Notes under the pieces: model-generated
Database searches by the model: none
Seen by the model: only the letters and a program-made list of their open reading frames with translations
Told to the model about the DNA's origin: nothing
Source of the DNA: Leisingera aquaemixtae
GTDB taxonomy: Bacteria; Pseudomonadota; Alphaproteobacteria; Rhodobacterales; Rhodobacteraceae
Assembly (NCBI RefSeq): GCF_001458395.1
Contig: NZ_CYSR01000030.1
Location: 310,001-374,000 of the forward strand
DNA length: 64,000 bases
Reading direction: 5' to 3'
Made by a program: the position numbers and the translations under genes
In this document: one piece after another, positions 46,101 through 55,871 of the stretch
Numbering within the stretch: position 1 is the stretch's first letter
How the letters are laid out: every line of letters starts with the position of its first letter

Positions 46101-46589
46101 CAGTGACCATTCCGACTGGTGCAGCACGGTGGAGCTTTCGCCGGTGTGGTCGTCGCCCATCGCCAGCAGGACGCCGCCGTGCTTGGAGGTGCCGGCCATA
46201 TTGGCATGACGCAGCGCGTCGCCAGAGCGGTCGACGCCCGGACCCTTGCCGTACCACAGGCCAAAGACGCCGTCGTATTTGCCCTCGCCGCGCACCTCGG
46301 CCTGCTGCGCGCCCCAGAGCGCGGTGACCGCCAGATCCTCGTTCAGCCCGTACTGAAAGGTGACATCCGCCGCCTTCAGGTGCTTTTCCGCGCGGCTCAT
46401 CTGCAGGTCCACCGCACCCAGCGGCGAGCCGCGGTAGCCGGTGACCAGACCGGCCGTGTTCAGGCCTGCCGCATTGTCGCGGTGCTTCTGCATCAGCATC
46501 AGCCGCACCAGCGCCTGGGTGCCGTTCAGCAGAACCGGCGATTTGGTCAGATCGTATTTATCATTGAGTGAGATCTTTTGCGTGCTCAT
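43170..46589 (-). CDS. Indolepyruvate ferredoxin oxidoreductase, fused alpha/beta/gamma form
   Basis: A 1139-residue TPP- and iron-sulfur-dependent enzyme that oxidatively decarboxylates indolepyruvate and other aryl 2-oxo acids to acyl-CoA, passing electrons to ferredoxin. Order of domains: N-terminal pyrimidine-binding region (GYRGSPLGAVDLQMSRAEKH), TPP-binding domain (AGIGCHFMVQWMD, FQNLGDGTYNHSGVQAIRAA), a cysteine-rich ferredoxin-like segment (CEGCGDCGVQSNCVS, CNKDFSCLNGFCP), then the gamma/KOR domain (GVGGTGVVTIGAVLAQAA, EMAGLAQKGGAVHIH). In many bacteria these are separate iorA and iorB. It is transcribed away from a LysR regulator, with a perfect dyad between them at 46638-46656. Confidence 0.95.
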   Translation of the reverse strand: MSTQKISLNDKYDLTKSPVLLNGTQALVRLMLMQKHRDNAAGLNTAGLVTGYRGSPLGAVDLQMSRAEKHLKAADVTFQYGLNEDLAVTALWGAQQAEVRGEGKYDGVFGLWYGKGPGVDRSGDALRHANMAGTSKHGGVLLAMGDDHTGESSTVLHQSEWSLLDCYLPIVSPAGVQEILDYGIYGYALSRFSGLWVGLKTMKDTIEVTSVVDARPDRVQLVTPEFDMPADGLNIRLDDDRFRQENRIIDYKRFAAEAFSHANKMDKRMWGKPGAKIGFVAAGKNWLDLVHALKLLNIDENMAERLGITTYKVGQTWPMDMKGFNDWAEDLDLIVVVEEKRKLIEIQIKEAIFDTRQGRRVYGWYKGGAGSMHRDELFPTRYALDPIMIAEKLGSILIEEGRDTEALRAGLASLADARRADNAEEIATRLPYFCSGCPHNSSTKLPDGSRAYAGIGCHFMVQWMDRETTGFTHMGGEGVNWVGEAPFSTRKHVFQNLGDGTYNHSGVQAIRAALAEGTNITYKILYNDAVAMTGGQQAEGGLTAQQIAHELTAMGVKTIAVVYDEKEDVDAKLFPAGMRMHERAEMMKIQREFEQVEGVSAIIYIQTCAAEKRRRRKRGQFPDPDQRVFINSDVCEGCGDCGVQSNCVSIVPKNTELGRKRAIDQSSCNKDFSCLNGFCPSFVTVEGAKIRKEATAAIDLPHLPKPVLPEIDGTHNVVITGVGGTGVVTIGAVLAQAAQIDGKGAGLMEMAGLAQKGGAVHIHCRIANKPEDISAIRVATGEAHALIGGDLVVSAGAKTLGLTTTGQTGAVVNSHEIITGEFTRNTEFAVPTDRLEVALQARLRDRLDLFDASELARVTMGDSIFSNMMVFGGAWQKGLVPVSFEAIEQAIEMNGAAVERNKRAFDIGRWAVLHPEEAARLIQPKVVEKPKTLDEKIAFRAGHLVAYQGKGLAKRYGKLLDGISDPALKEAVAKGYHKVLSYKDEYEVARLLLDSRAKAEAEFEGDLKLSYHLAPPMLGGTDPNGRPQKRKFGAGMERGFRLLAKLKSLRGTPLDIFGYTEERRMERALIKQYEGDMQEWLPKASPEIMEPLVALAELPLQIRGFGPVKMANEQKAAKRREELLAALRRGGMPVKQAAE

Positions 46590-46637
46590 CGTGGCCTCCT
46601 CAACCGGGACTAGCTTGCACTTCCTGGCCCGAAGAAT

Positions 46638-46656
46638 AGGTCATAATTGCTGACCT
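46638..46656. promoter_or_regulatory. Perfect dyad with LysR-box pattern between the oxidoreductase and lysR genes
   Basis: AGGTCA-N7-TGACCT is a perfect six-base inverted repeat in the 168-base divergent region, and its core fits the T-N11-A LysR box (TCA-N7-TGA). This is a strong candidate operator for the adjacent LysR-type regulator, possibly autoregulatory as well. The inference rests on position and pattern. Confidence 0.65.
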
Positions 46657-46757
46657 GAATAGCCGCTTTTTTTTGTTTTCGCTCGCTTGCGTCACGAAAA
46701 CTGATACATAACTAAGATTTCATATAGTCGGCCCCGAACGCACAGAAAGTAACGGAT

Positions 46758-47663
46758 ATGGATTGGGACAAGCTCAGAATATTTCACGCGGTGGCGGACG
46801 CGGGCAGCCTGACCCATGCCGGCGACAAGCTGAACCTGTCGCAATCGGCGGTCAGCCGCCAGATCCGGGCGCTGGAAGAGAGCCTGAACGCCACTCTGTT
46901 TCACCGGCATGCGCGCGGGCTGATTCTCACCGAACAGGGTGAGCTGCTGTTTGACGCCACCCAGTCCATGACTGCGCGGCTGGAGGCGGCCTCTGCCCGC
47001 ATCCGCGACAGCGAAGAAGAAGTGTTCGGCGAATTGCGGGTGACCACCACCGTGGGCTTCGGCACCCTGTGGCTGGCACCGCGGCTGACCAAACTGTATG
47101 AGCAGTACCCCAACCTCAAAATCGACCTGATGCTGGAGGAACGGGTGCTGGACCTGCCGATGCGCGAGGCCGATGTGGCGATCCGCATGAAGGAGCCCAG
47201 CCAGGCCGATCTGGTGCGCAAGCGGCTGATGACCGTGCGCATGGGGCTCTATGCAACGCCGGCCTACCTGGAGAAGCACGGCAATCTGGAAACATCCGCC
47301 GACATTTCGCAGCACCGGCTGATCTGCCAGAACCAGCGGTCTGCCCAGGTGGGCTCTGCCGCGGTTCTGGGCAAGAAGCTGATGGCGCAGGATCCGGCAT
47401 CCCTGCTGACCGTCAACAACTATTTCGGCGTGCTGCAGGGGGTTCTGCACAATCTGGGCATCGGCATTCTGCCCGACTATGTGACAGAAGAATTCCCGCA
47501 GCTGGTCGAGGTGCTGCCGGACGAGGACCAGAACGAGGTTCCGGTCTACCTCGCCTATCCGGAAGAGCTGCGCCATTCGCAGCGGGTCGGCGCCTTCCGC
47601 GATTTTGTGCAATCCGAGATCATGGAACACCGCAAGCACATGAAGGCGCTGGGCAAGCTGTAA
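46758..47663 (+). CDS. LysR-family transcriptional regulator
   Basis: A 301-residue LysR-type regulator. The helix-turn-helix is in the first 60 residues (LRIFHAVADAGSLTHAGDKL, SQSAVSRQIRALEESL), followed by the linker helix and an effector-binding domain with LRVTTTVGFGTLWLAPRL and DVAIRMKEPSQADLVRKRL. It is divergent from the indolepyruvate ferredoxin oxidoreductase and likely controls it in response to an aryl oxo-acid or aromatic amino acid, by analogy with other divergent LysR pairs. The start ATG follows a stretch with AAAGTAACGG. Confidence 0.9.
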   Translation: MDWDKLRIFHAVADAGSLTHAGDKLNLSQSAVSRQIRALEESLNATLFHRHARGLILTEQGELLFDATQSMTARLEAASARIRDSEEEVFGELRVTTTVGFGTLWLAPRLTKLYEQYPNLKIDLMLEERVLDLPMREADVAIRMKEPSQADLVRKRLMTVRMGLYATPAYLEKHGNLETSADISQHRLICQNQRSAQVGSAAVLGKKLMAQDPASLLTVNNYFGVLQGVLHNLGIGILPDYVTEEFPQLVEVLPDEDQNEVPVYLAYPEELRHSQRVGAFRDFVQSEIMEHRKHMKALGKL

Positions 47664-47797
47664 GCCCGGCTGACGCCGCCACGGAGCGTTCCAGCCGCAG
47701 TGCGGCGGCCGGCCGGCGTGCGTCCGGCCTGTCCCGGGACCGCCGCCCCAGCCATGCAAAAACCGCATAGCAGCATTGACACCCATTTATTGTTAAT
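47664..47797. other. Intergenic region between lysR and the candidate small RNA
   Basis: GC-rich to about 47755 with short repeats of GCCGGC, then AT-rich. TTGACA occurs at 47776-47781, but no -10 element sits at the right distance. No gene is seen. Confidence 0.4.
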
Positions 47798-47829
47798 CCC
47801 CTTGAAGGGGCAGGCCCGGAGCCCTAAAT
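47798..47829 (+). promoter_or_regulatory. Candidate RpoH (heat-shock sigma factor) promoter
   Basis: CCCCTTGAA-type -35 (47798-47806, core CTTGAA 47801-47806), a 15-base spacer, and CCCTAAAT (47822-47829) as -10. This resembles the RpoH promoter consensus CTTGAA-N13-17-CCCATnT. It sits seven bases before the first hairpin of the candidate small RNA. Confidence 0.55.
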
Positions 47830-47835
47830 GAAGCT

Positions 47836-47912
47836 CATGAAGGCGGCGGCAACGCCTCCCTTCATACCTCCCTGTTGGACTTCGGCCGAGCTTAGTGCTC
47901 GGCCTTTTTTTT
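47836..47912 (+). ncRNA. Candidate stress-induced small RNA with anti-Shine-Dalgarno CCUCCC motif
   Basis: A transcript starting about 47836 would be 77 nucleotides. It has a first hairpin (47837-47865; ATGAAGG/CCTTCAT closing an inner GGCG-GCAA-CGCC stem), a single-stranded linker containing ACCTCCC, and a strong intrinsic terminator (47884-47912). No coding frame fits. Two CCTCCC copies are present, one inside hairpin 1 and one in the linker. The layout recalls the CcsR/cuckoo RNAs of alphaproteobacteria, which carry CCUCCUCCC and are RpoH-dependent in Rhodobacter sphaeroides, although here the motif is shorter and the usual upstream small ORF is missing. Family membership is inference. Confidence 0.6.
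47884..47912 (+). terminator. Intrinsic terminator of the candidate small RNA
   Basis: An eight-bp perfect stem GGCCGAGC/GCTCGGCC with a five-base loop and eight T residues. No protein gene ends within 200 bases upstream on this strand. Confidence 0.9.
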
Positions 47913-48305
47913 GCGCGCAACCGGCTGGCATATAAGCACTGTTTCGGCGCTGCAAACACCTGCCCCCCCGGCCATTGGCCTTTGCAGCGCCGGTCCGGCG
48001 CGGATCGCCGGCTGCCTGGGCTGTTTAGCACCGGTGCGGGAAAGGACGCCCGCACATTCTTACTCTTTCCGGCGGCCTGCATTCGCAATGCTTGTATTTT
48101 CAGCGCTTTGCCTGCCCGCTGCCGCAGTTTCCGCCGCTTTCAGAACTCCGCGGTGCCATCTGCGGCCGCGGGGCACGGCGGCGGGCGCGCTGCGGCGCAA
48201 AGACGCCGCCTGCGGCATCTGCCGGGGATTCGACTAATTCCACTTCCCCCGCGCCCCTCCTTGCCCTAAAAGGCGCGCAATCGCAGCCATTGGGGACGTT
48301 TACGG
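47913..48305. other. Intergenic region upstream of purL
   Basis: About 390 bases between the small-RNA terminator and purL. Overlapping open frames exist on the plus strand, but all are arginine/alanine-rich, lack ribosome binding sites and show no motif. No clear purine riboswitch or PurR-like dyad was recognised. Confidence 0.45.
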
Positions 48306-50471
<2,166 letters not shown>

Positions 50472-50576
50472 GGCGCGGCGCTGCCCCTTGGGGCGGCAGA
50501 TACATGATCAAGGGCGGGATGGCACAGCCGTTCCGCCTTTTCCTTTTGACACGTCCTATGACACAGGGACCGGCCC

Positions 50577-51095
50577 ATGACCCTTCCTGACCTGACAGAG
50601 GATTGCAGCCGCTGCGCGGGCCTTTGCTGTGTGGCCTATCCGTTTGAGGCGCATGAGGATTTCGGCCTGCTGAAGGACGCGGACACGCCCTGCCCCAACC
50701 TCGCCCCGGATTTCCGCTGCACCATTCACGAGGATCTGGCCAAATGCGGCTTTGGCGGCTGCGCCGCCTACTCCTGCGCCGGCGCCGGCCAGCGGGTGAC
50801 GCAAGAGCTGTTTGACGGCGAAACCTGGCGCGATGATCCCGACCTGCTCACCCATATGACCCATGCCTTGCGGGTGGTGCGCCCGATCCACGAGGCGCTG
50901 CTGGTGCTGCAGGAGGCTGCCGCACTGCCGCTGCCCAAGCCCCTGCAGGACCGCTGCGCAGAGCTGACCCGGGCGCTCTGCCCTCAAAACCCGGCTTCGG
51001 TCTGGGACTTTGAGGAGGACAGCGTACAGGAGGCGCTGGCCAGCCTGCCGGACTTTGTCGAAAGCCTGGCCCCCTTTGCCCGGGACGGCTGCTAA
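50577..51095 (+). CDS. Cysteine-rich hypothetical protein (CxxCxxxCC)
   Basis: A 172-residue protein I cannot assign to a characterised family. The N-terminus has CSRCAGLCCV (Cys at about 10, 13, 17, 18), then further cysteines at CPN, CTIHEDLAKCGFGGCAAYSC within the first 70 residues. The spacing resembles metal-chelating cysteine clusters of the YkgJ-like kind. The rest is helical and acidic. It lies between purL and the bolA/grx4 genes, where iron-sulfur proteins would fit, but function is unknown. GTG/ATG alternatives are not supported. Confidence 0.7.
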   Translation: MTLPDLTEDCSRCAGLCCVAYPFEAHEDFGLLKDADTPCPNLAPDFRCTIHEDLAKCGFGGCAAYSCAGAGQRVTQELFDGETWRDDPDLLTHMTHALRVVRPIHEALLVLQEAAALPLPKPLQDRCAELTRALCPQNPASVWDFEEDSVQEALASLPDFVESLAPFARDGC

Positions 51096-51160
51096 TCCTG
51101 CTTGCACAGCCCCCGGCGCCCCCCTACATTTTTGGCAAACAAGACAAAGGACTTCCCCGG

Positions 51161-51397
51161 ATGCCCATGCAAGCCCACGAAATCGAAGAACTGCTGCGCG
51201 CAGCTTTCCCGGATGCCGAAATCCAGGTTGGCGGCACCGATGGCGTTCACATGTCGGCGATGGTCGTCGACGAAAGCTTCCGCGGCAAGAACCGCGTCCA
51301 GCAGCAGCGCGCCGTCTATGCCGCGCTCAAAGGCAAGATGGACGGCCCCGAAGGCGAACTGCACGCGCTGGCGCTGACAACCAAAGCGCCGGAATAA
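51161..51397 (+). CDS. BolA/IbaG family protein
   Basis: A 78-residue BolA-fold protein (MPMQAHEIEELLRAAFPDAE, VVDESFRGKNRVQQQRAVYA, GELHALALTT). The conserved C-terminal His in ELHAL is the ligand BolA proteins contribute to a shared [2Fe-2S] cluster with a CGFS monothiol glutaredoxin. Such a glutaredoxin is encoded 348 bases downstream, which strongly suggests a BolA-Grx partnership in iron sensing or cluster trafficking. Confidence 0.9.
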   Translation: MPMQAHEIEELLRAAFPDAEIQVGGTDGVHMSAMVVDESFRGKNRVQQQRAVYAALKGKMDGPEGELHALALTTKAPE

Positions 51398-51403
51398 CGT
51401 TCC

Positions 51404-51637
51404 ATGTCATTGTTCGCCTCCATTCTGGTGCTCGGCATTGTGGTCATGACCGCCGTTGTTGCGGTCGTCTCCCAGCGCCGCCGCCCGCTGGAGGATGATG
51501 ATACGGACCCGGGCTACCACACCCTGCGTTCCGACTATCAGTCGGGCATGGGCGGCGGATCCGTTCGCACTTGGAAGGTTCCCAAAGACCCGCAGGAATA
51601 CGCGCGCTTCTTCGTGCCCAAGAGCAACCGGAAATAG
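51404..51637 (+). CDS. Small single-pass membrane protein
   Basis: A 77-residue protein with one N-terminal membrane segment (about residues 4-24, FASILVLGIVVMTAVVAVV) followed by a basic and polar tail containing RRRPLEDDDTDPGYHTLRSDY. It starts six bases after the bolA-like stop, so it is cotranscribed. The conserved-looking tail suggests a real gene, but I recognise no family or function. Confidence 0.7.
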   Translation: MSLFASILVLGIVVMTAVVAVVSQRRRPLEDDDTDPGYHTLRSDYQSGMGGGSVRTWKVPKDPQEYARFFVPKSNRK

Positions 51638-51744
51638 CGCAGAACCGGTCCCGGCATGCCCGACGGGGCGGATTGGCAAAACCCGCGAAACTGCCTATAT
51701 GACGGCCAACGCAAACGGCGCAGCAGCCGAAAGGAAATGTACAT

Positions 51745-52107
51745 ATGACCGACGCAAAGAACCGCATCGACGAAACCGTCAAAGCCAATGACGTGGTGCT
51801 CTACATGAAAGGCACCAAGGAAATGCCGCAGTGCGGCTTCTCCTCGCGTGTGGCGGCGGTGCTGAACTATATCGGCGTGGACTACACCGATGTGAACGTG
51901 CTGGCCGACGAAGAGATCCGGTCCGGCATCAAGGAGTATTCCGACTGGCCGACCATTCCGCAGCTCTATGTGAAGGGCGAGTTTGTCGGCGGCTGCGACA
52001 TCATCACCGAGATGGCCCTGTCGTCGGAGCTGGACACCCTGTTCGAGGACAACGGCATTTCCTTCAACAAGGAAGCCGCCGACAAGATCCGCGAAGCCAA
52101 CGCCTGA
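51745..52107 (+). CDS. grxD: Monothiol glutaredoxin, Grx4/GrxD type
   Basis: A 120-residue monothiol glutaredoxin with active site CGFS (Cys30 to Ser33, in [11 protein letters not shown]). It also has the glutathione-binding [19 protein letters not shown]. Proteins of this class assemble [2Fe-2S] clusters bridged by glutathione and pass them on, often with a BolA partner. AAAGGAAA precedes the ATG. A terminator follows at 52130. Confidence 0.95.
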   Translation: MTDAKNRIDETVKANDVVLYMKGTKEMPQCGFSSRVAAVLNYIGVDYTDVNVLADEEIRSGIKEYSDWPTIPQLYVKGEFVGGCDIITEMALSSELDTLFEDNGISFNKEAADKIREANA

Positions 52108-52129
52108 TTTCCGTCAGCGGCGGCAAGAA

Positions 52130-52156
52130 AAAAGGCGCCCCAGCGGCGCCTTTTCC
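52130..52156 (+). terminator. Intrinsic terminator after grxD
   Basis: A ten-bp stem AAAAGGCGCC/GGCGCCTTTT with a five-base loop; the flank is T-rich on the plus strand. On the minus strand TTTTTTC follows, so it may also serve zapA. Confidence 0.85.
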
Positions 52157-52186
52157 TTTTTCGGGCAACGGCTTGGGACAAAATCC

Positions 52187-52582
52187 TCAGCTTGCCGCCT
52201 GTTCCTCGACCTGCTGGGCCAGCGCCTCGGTGCGGGCGGCCAGTTCGGCCAGGCTTTCGGTCACCTGCGGCGGCACCACCGCCACCTCGACCCGCTCAGG
52301 CTCCGGCGGGGGCGCAGATTTCAGCGCTTCCAGCTCCTGTACGCGCTCGGCGAGTTCGGCCTCCACTTCCTTGATCCGGTCCTCGACGGCAGCGGTCTTG
52401 TCGGCCAGCATCAGCCCGGCCATCAAGAGCATCCGCGCCTCGGGCATCCGGCCGATCTGGTCAGACAGCACCTGCGCCTCGTCGTCCAGCATCTTGGCGG
52501 CAGAGTGCAGATAGCTTTCCTCGCCCTCCTGGCAGGACACTTCAAAGCCGCGGCCGCCGATATGAATGGTCACTTCGGGCAT
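52187..52582 (-). CDS. zapA: Cell division protein ZapA
   Basis: A 131-residue FtsZ-ring stabiliser. The N-terminal globular part is [32 protein letters not shown] (family start), followed by MLLMAGLMLADKTAA and a coiled coil from about residue 60 to 100. The proline-rich stretch PPPEPERV near residue 90 interrupts it. The gene overlaps the preceding coiled-coil gene as TGATG, so the two are co-translated and may act together. Confidence 0.9.
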   Translation of the reverse strand: MPEVTIHIGGRGFEVSCQEGEESYLHSAAKMLDDEAQVLSDQIGRMPEARMLLMAGLMLADKTAAVEDRIKEVEAELAERVQELEALKSAPPPEPERVEVAVVPPQVTESLAELAARTEALAQQVEEQAAS

Positions 52583-53418
52583 CAGACTTCCTCTCCTTCC
52601 GGCAGATTGCGGGCGGTGGCCAGCAGCGGTTCCAGCTTTGCCAGCACCGCGTTGACCTGGGCCTGGTCGCTGGCCTGGGCTGCGCGCAGGCCTTCGATTT
52701 CCGCCTCCATTGAGGCATTGATCAGCCCGGCATCGCCAAGGCTCTGGGCGTTGGCCTCGCGCAGCGCCGCGTTGGAGGCGCGCAGTTCCTCATTGGCTTG
52801 GCGCAGCTGCTGCAATTCGCTGTCCAGCCGCAGAAGGGCCTCGTTCTGGCGCGCGATCTCCGCGCTCATGTCCGGTGCCGCGGACGGCTCTGCAGCGGGC
52901 TGCGCGGCGGAGGCGCCGGGCTCCTCCAACTGGGCCTTCAGGCTGTCATTTGCGGCCTGCGCTTCGGCAAGCTGGTCTTCCAGCCTTTCCCTGTCGCTGG
53001 CGGCAGTGTTGGCCGCGGCCTCAATCTGGCTTTTCAAACGCGCAACTTCGACCCGCAGCGCTTCTTTTTCGGCCGGGTCGCCGGCCTCGTTGCGCAGCAG
53101 CTGCAGCTCCGCCTGCATTGCCGCAACGTCATCAGCGTCGGCAGGCGCCTTGCTTTCGGCCTCCTGCAGGCGGGCGTGCAGCACCTTCACCCGCTCTTCC
53201 AGCTGGGCGTTGGCGGTTTTCTCTTCATCCAGAGCCTGCTCCAGCGCCTCGTTGGCGGCATTCGCAGCCGCCTCCTCGGCAGCCCTGGCGGCTGCGGCAG
53301 CGGCTTCCGCCGCCTTCACCTGGTCCGCCGCGCGGGCCTCCTGCAGAGCTGCCGTGCCTGCGCTGATGCGCTCCAGCGCGGCCTGGATGCGGCCTTGCAA
53401 TTCTTCGATCTGGTTCAT
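52582..53418 (-). CDS. Coiled-coil protein encoded with ZapA
   Basis: A 278-residue protein that is almost entirely predicted coiled coil by heptad-like Leu/Ala/Glu content (e.g. about residues 20-160 and 190-260), with an Ala/Pro break near 165-180. No signal peptide or membrane segment. The start-stop overlap with zapA and the shared coiled-coil nature suggest a division-ring accessory protein, a ZapB-like role by analogy only. I recognise no named family. Confidence 0.7.
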   Translation of the reverse strand: MNQIEELQGRIQAALERISAGTAALQEARAADQVKAAEAAAAAARAAEEAAANAANEALEQALDEEKTANAQLEERVKVLHARLQEAESKAPADADDVAAMQAELQLLRNEAGDPAEKEALRVEVARLKSQIEAAANTAASDRERLEDQLAEAQAANDSLKAQLEEPGASAAQPAAEPSAAPDMSAEIARQNEALLRLDSELQQLRQANEELRASNAALREANAQSLGDAGLINASMEAEIEGLRAAQASDQAQVNAVLAKLEPLLATARNLPEGEEV

Positions 53419-53663
53419 GCCTGTCCCTCACCCGTCCACATCAGTTCACTCTTCTTTTGCCGGTGCCTGCGCGAATCGCGCACGCGGCTCTGACATGGGC
53501 CAGTTATTCCCTATCAGGGATAAAACACCCCCCCTTGTCTTTCAACCACTTGCCGCGCCAACTTCGCGCAGGGCAGCAGACATGCGCGCAACCGTGCTTG
53601 ATCTTTGGCTCATCGCTGCTATTGAGCGCACCAATTGCCTGTAACGCCAAAGGAACAATCCCA
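53419..53663. promoter_or_regulatory. Divergent region between zapA operon and tkt
   Basis: About 245 bases holding both promoters. It contains an inverted repeat TCCCT-ATC-AGGGA at 53508-53520 and GCGCG-AAT-CGCGC at about 53470-53482. Neither can be assigned to a regulator. An AAGGA ribosome binding site at 53650 serves the GTG start of tkt. Confidence 0.35.
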
Positions 53664-55685
53664 GTGGACCTGACAGCCCTGCGCACCGCCAATCCCGAGC
53701 ATTGGAACAAGGCCGCCGCCATCCGAGCGCTGGCCCTGGACGCCGTCGCCGCCGCCAACTCCGGCCACACCGGTATGCCGATCGGCATGGCCGATGTGGC
53801 GACCGTTCTGTTTGAAAAACACCTCAAATTCGATGCATCCAACCCGTCCTGGCCGGACCGCGACCGGTTCATCCTGTCGGCGGGCCACGGCTCGATGCTG
53901 ATCTATGCGCTGCTGTATCTTGCCGGCGACAGCCAAGTCACCCTGGATCAGATCAAGAACTTCCGCCAGATGGGCGCGATCACCGCGGGCCACCCGGAGA
54001 ACTTCCTGGTCGACGCTGTCGAAGTGACCACCGGCCCGCTGGGCCAGGGCATCTCCAACGCCGTCGGCTTTGCCATGGCAGAGGAAATGCAGCGCGCCCA
54101 TTACGGGCGTAAGGTAGTCGATCACCACACCTATGTGATCGCCGGCGACGGCTGCCTGATGGAAGGCATCAGCCAGGAGGCCATCGGCCTTGCAGGCCGC
54201 CACCAGCTGGGCAAGCTGATTGTCTTCTGGGACAACAACAACATCACCATCGACGGCACCGTCGAACTGTCCGACCGCACCAACCAGGTGCAGCGCTTCA
54301 AGGCGTCGGGCTGGCAGGTGCTGGAAATCGACGGCCACGACCCCAAGGCCATCGACGAGGCCATCGAGGCGGCGAAGAAATCGAAAAAACCGTCGATGAT
54401 CGCCTGCAAGACCCATATCGCCCTGGGCCACGCCGCGCAGGACACCTCCAAGGGCCACGGCGCGCTGACCGATCCCGAGCAGCTGCAGGCGGCCAAGGAC
54501 GCCTATGGCTGGACCGGCGGTGCGTTCGAGGTGCCGGCAGAGATCAAATCCCAGTGGGAAGAAATCGGCGCCCGCGGCAAATCCGAGCGCGAAGCCTGGG
54601 AAGCCCGCTTTGCGGAGCTGTCGCAGCAGAAACAGGACCGTTTCAACCGCGCCTATGCGCTGGAGGCGCCGAAAAAGCTGTCGGCCACCATCAAGGCGCT
54701 GAAAAAGCAGGTCTCCGAGACCCAGCCATCGGTTGCCACCCGCAAATCGTCGGAAATGGTGCTGGAAGTGATCAACCCGATCATGCCGGAAACCGTGGGC
54801 GGCTCCGCCGACCTCACCGGCTCCAACAACACCAAGACCGGCGACCTGGGCGTCTTTGACACCGACAACCGCAAGGGCCGCTATGTCTACTGGGGCATCC
54901 GCGAGCACGGCATGGCCGCAGCGATGAACGGCATGGCGCTGCACGGCGGCATGCGCCCCTACGGCGGCACCTTCTTCTGCTTCACCGACTATGCCCGCCC
55001 GGCGATGCGCCTGGCCGCCCTGTCCAAGATCCCGACCGTGTTTGTGATGACCCACGACTCGATCGGCGTCGGCGAAGACGGCCCGACCCACCAGCCGGTC
55101 GAGCATCTGGCGATCTGCCGCGCGACCCCGAACACCTATGTGTTCCGCCCCGCCGACACCGTGGAAACCGCCGAGGCCTGGGAAATTGCCCTGACCTCCA
55201 AGGAAACCCCGTCGGTGCTGGCCCTGACCCGGCAGAACCTGCCGACCGTCCGGACTGAGCACAAGCTCAGCAACATGGTCGAAAAAGGCGCCTATGTTCT
55301 GGCCGAGGCCGAGAACAAGCGCCAGGTGATCCTGATCGCCACCGGCTCCGAGGTCTCCGTTGCGATGGACGCCAAGGCCAAGCTGGAGGCTGAAGGCATC
55401 GGCACCCGCGTCGTCTCCATGCCTTGCATGGAGCTGTTTGCGCAGCAGGACGAAGCCTACCGTCGCAAGGTCCTGCCCGCAGGCCCGGTCCGCGTCGGCA
55501 TCGAAGCGGCTGTCCGCGCCGGCGGCTGGGACCGCTGGCTGCTGGGCGAGCGCGGCCAGGAGAAGAAAGCCGGTTTCGTCGGCATGGACCGCTTCGGCGC
55601 CTCTGCGCCTGCAGGCGAGCTGTTCGAGAAGTTCGGCATCACCGCCGAGGGTACCGTGGCGAAGGTGAAAGAGCTGCTGGGGTAA
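53664..55685 (+). CDS. tkt: Transketolase
   Basis: TPP-dependent transfer of two-carbon units in the pentose phosphate pathway. The GTG at 53664 (reading [20 protein letters not shown]) with AAGGA upstream is chosen; the frame is open farther 5' without family character. The product is 673 residues. Motifs: [52 protein letters not shown], the TPP motif [18 protein letters not shown] ending in [10 protein letters not shown], and [19 protein letters not shown] strong terminator follows. Confidence 0.97.
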   Translation: MDLTALRTANPEHWNKAAAIRALALDAVAAANSGHTGMPIGMADVATVLFEKHLKFDASNPSWPDRDRFILSAGHGSMLIYALLYLAGDSQVTLDQIKNFRQMGAITAGHPENFLVDAVEVTTGPLGQGISNAVGFAMAEEMQRAHYGRKVVDHHTYVIAGDGCLMEGISQEAIGLAGRHQLGKLIVFWDNNNITIDGTVELSDRTNQVQRFKASGWQVLEIDGHDPKAIDEAIEAAKKSKKPSMIACKTHIALGHAAQDTSKGHGALTDPEQLQAAKDAYGWTGGAFEVPAEIKSQWEEIGARGKSEREAWEARFAELSQQKQDRFNRAYALEAPKKLSATIKALKKQVSETQPSVATRKSSEMVLEVINPIMPETVGGSADLTGSNNTKTGDLGVFDTDNRKGRYVYWGIREHGMAAAMNGMALHGGMRPYGGTFFCFTDYARPAMRLAALSKIPTVFVMTHDSIGVGEDGPTHQPVEHLAICRATPNTYVFRPADTVETAEAWEIALTSKETPSVLALTRQNLPTVRTEHKLSNMVEKGAYVLAEAENKRQVILIATGSEVSVAMDAKAKLEAEGIGTRVVSMPCMELFAQQDEAYRRKVLPAGPVRVGIEAAVRAGGWDRWLLGERGQEKKAGFVGMDRFGASAPAGELFEKFGITAEGTVAKVKELLG

Positions 55686-55706
55686 TTGCTCCGAAAGCCA
55701 AAAAAG

Positions 55707-55733
55707 AAGGGCACCCAATCGGGTGCCCTTTTT
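55707..55733 (+). terminator. Intrinsic terminator of tkt
   Basis: A ten-bp perfect stem AAGGGCACCC/GGGTGCCCTT with a four-base loop and a T-run, 22 bases after the tkt stop. Confidence 0.92.
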
Positions 55734-55871
55734 CATTGCGGCCAGAAAAGGGCGTCACAGTCCAGATGAACCGGCGCCCGGGCCGAGGGGTGGGCGTGAA
55801 GCGCCCTCGCCATGCTGAAAGCATGATGGGGTCGGTCCGGGCGCTGCCCGTGCTTTGCACGGGCATTTCGC

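Noticed and set aside
47776-47804. TTGACA as -35 of a sigma-70 promoter for the candidate small RNA.
   Set aside because: No -10 element lies at 16-18 bases; the CTTGAA/CCCTAAAT pair fits the hairpin start better.
47911-48237. Plus-strand open frames upstream of purL.
   Set aside because: Arg/Ala/Pro-rich, overlapping in several frames, no ribosome binding site and no motif.
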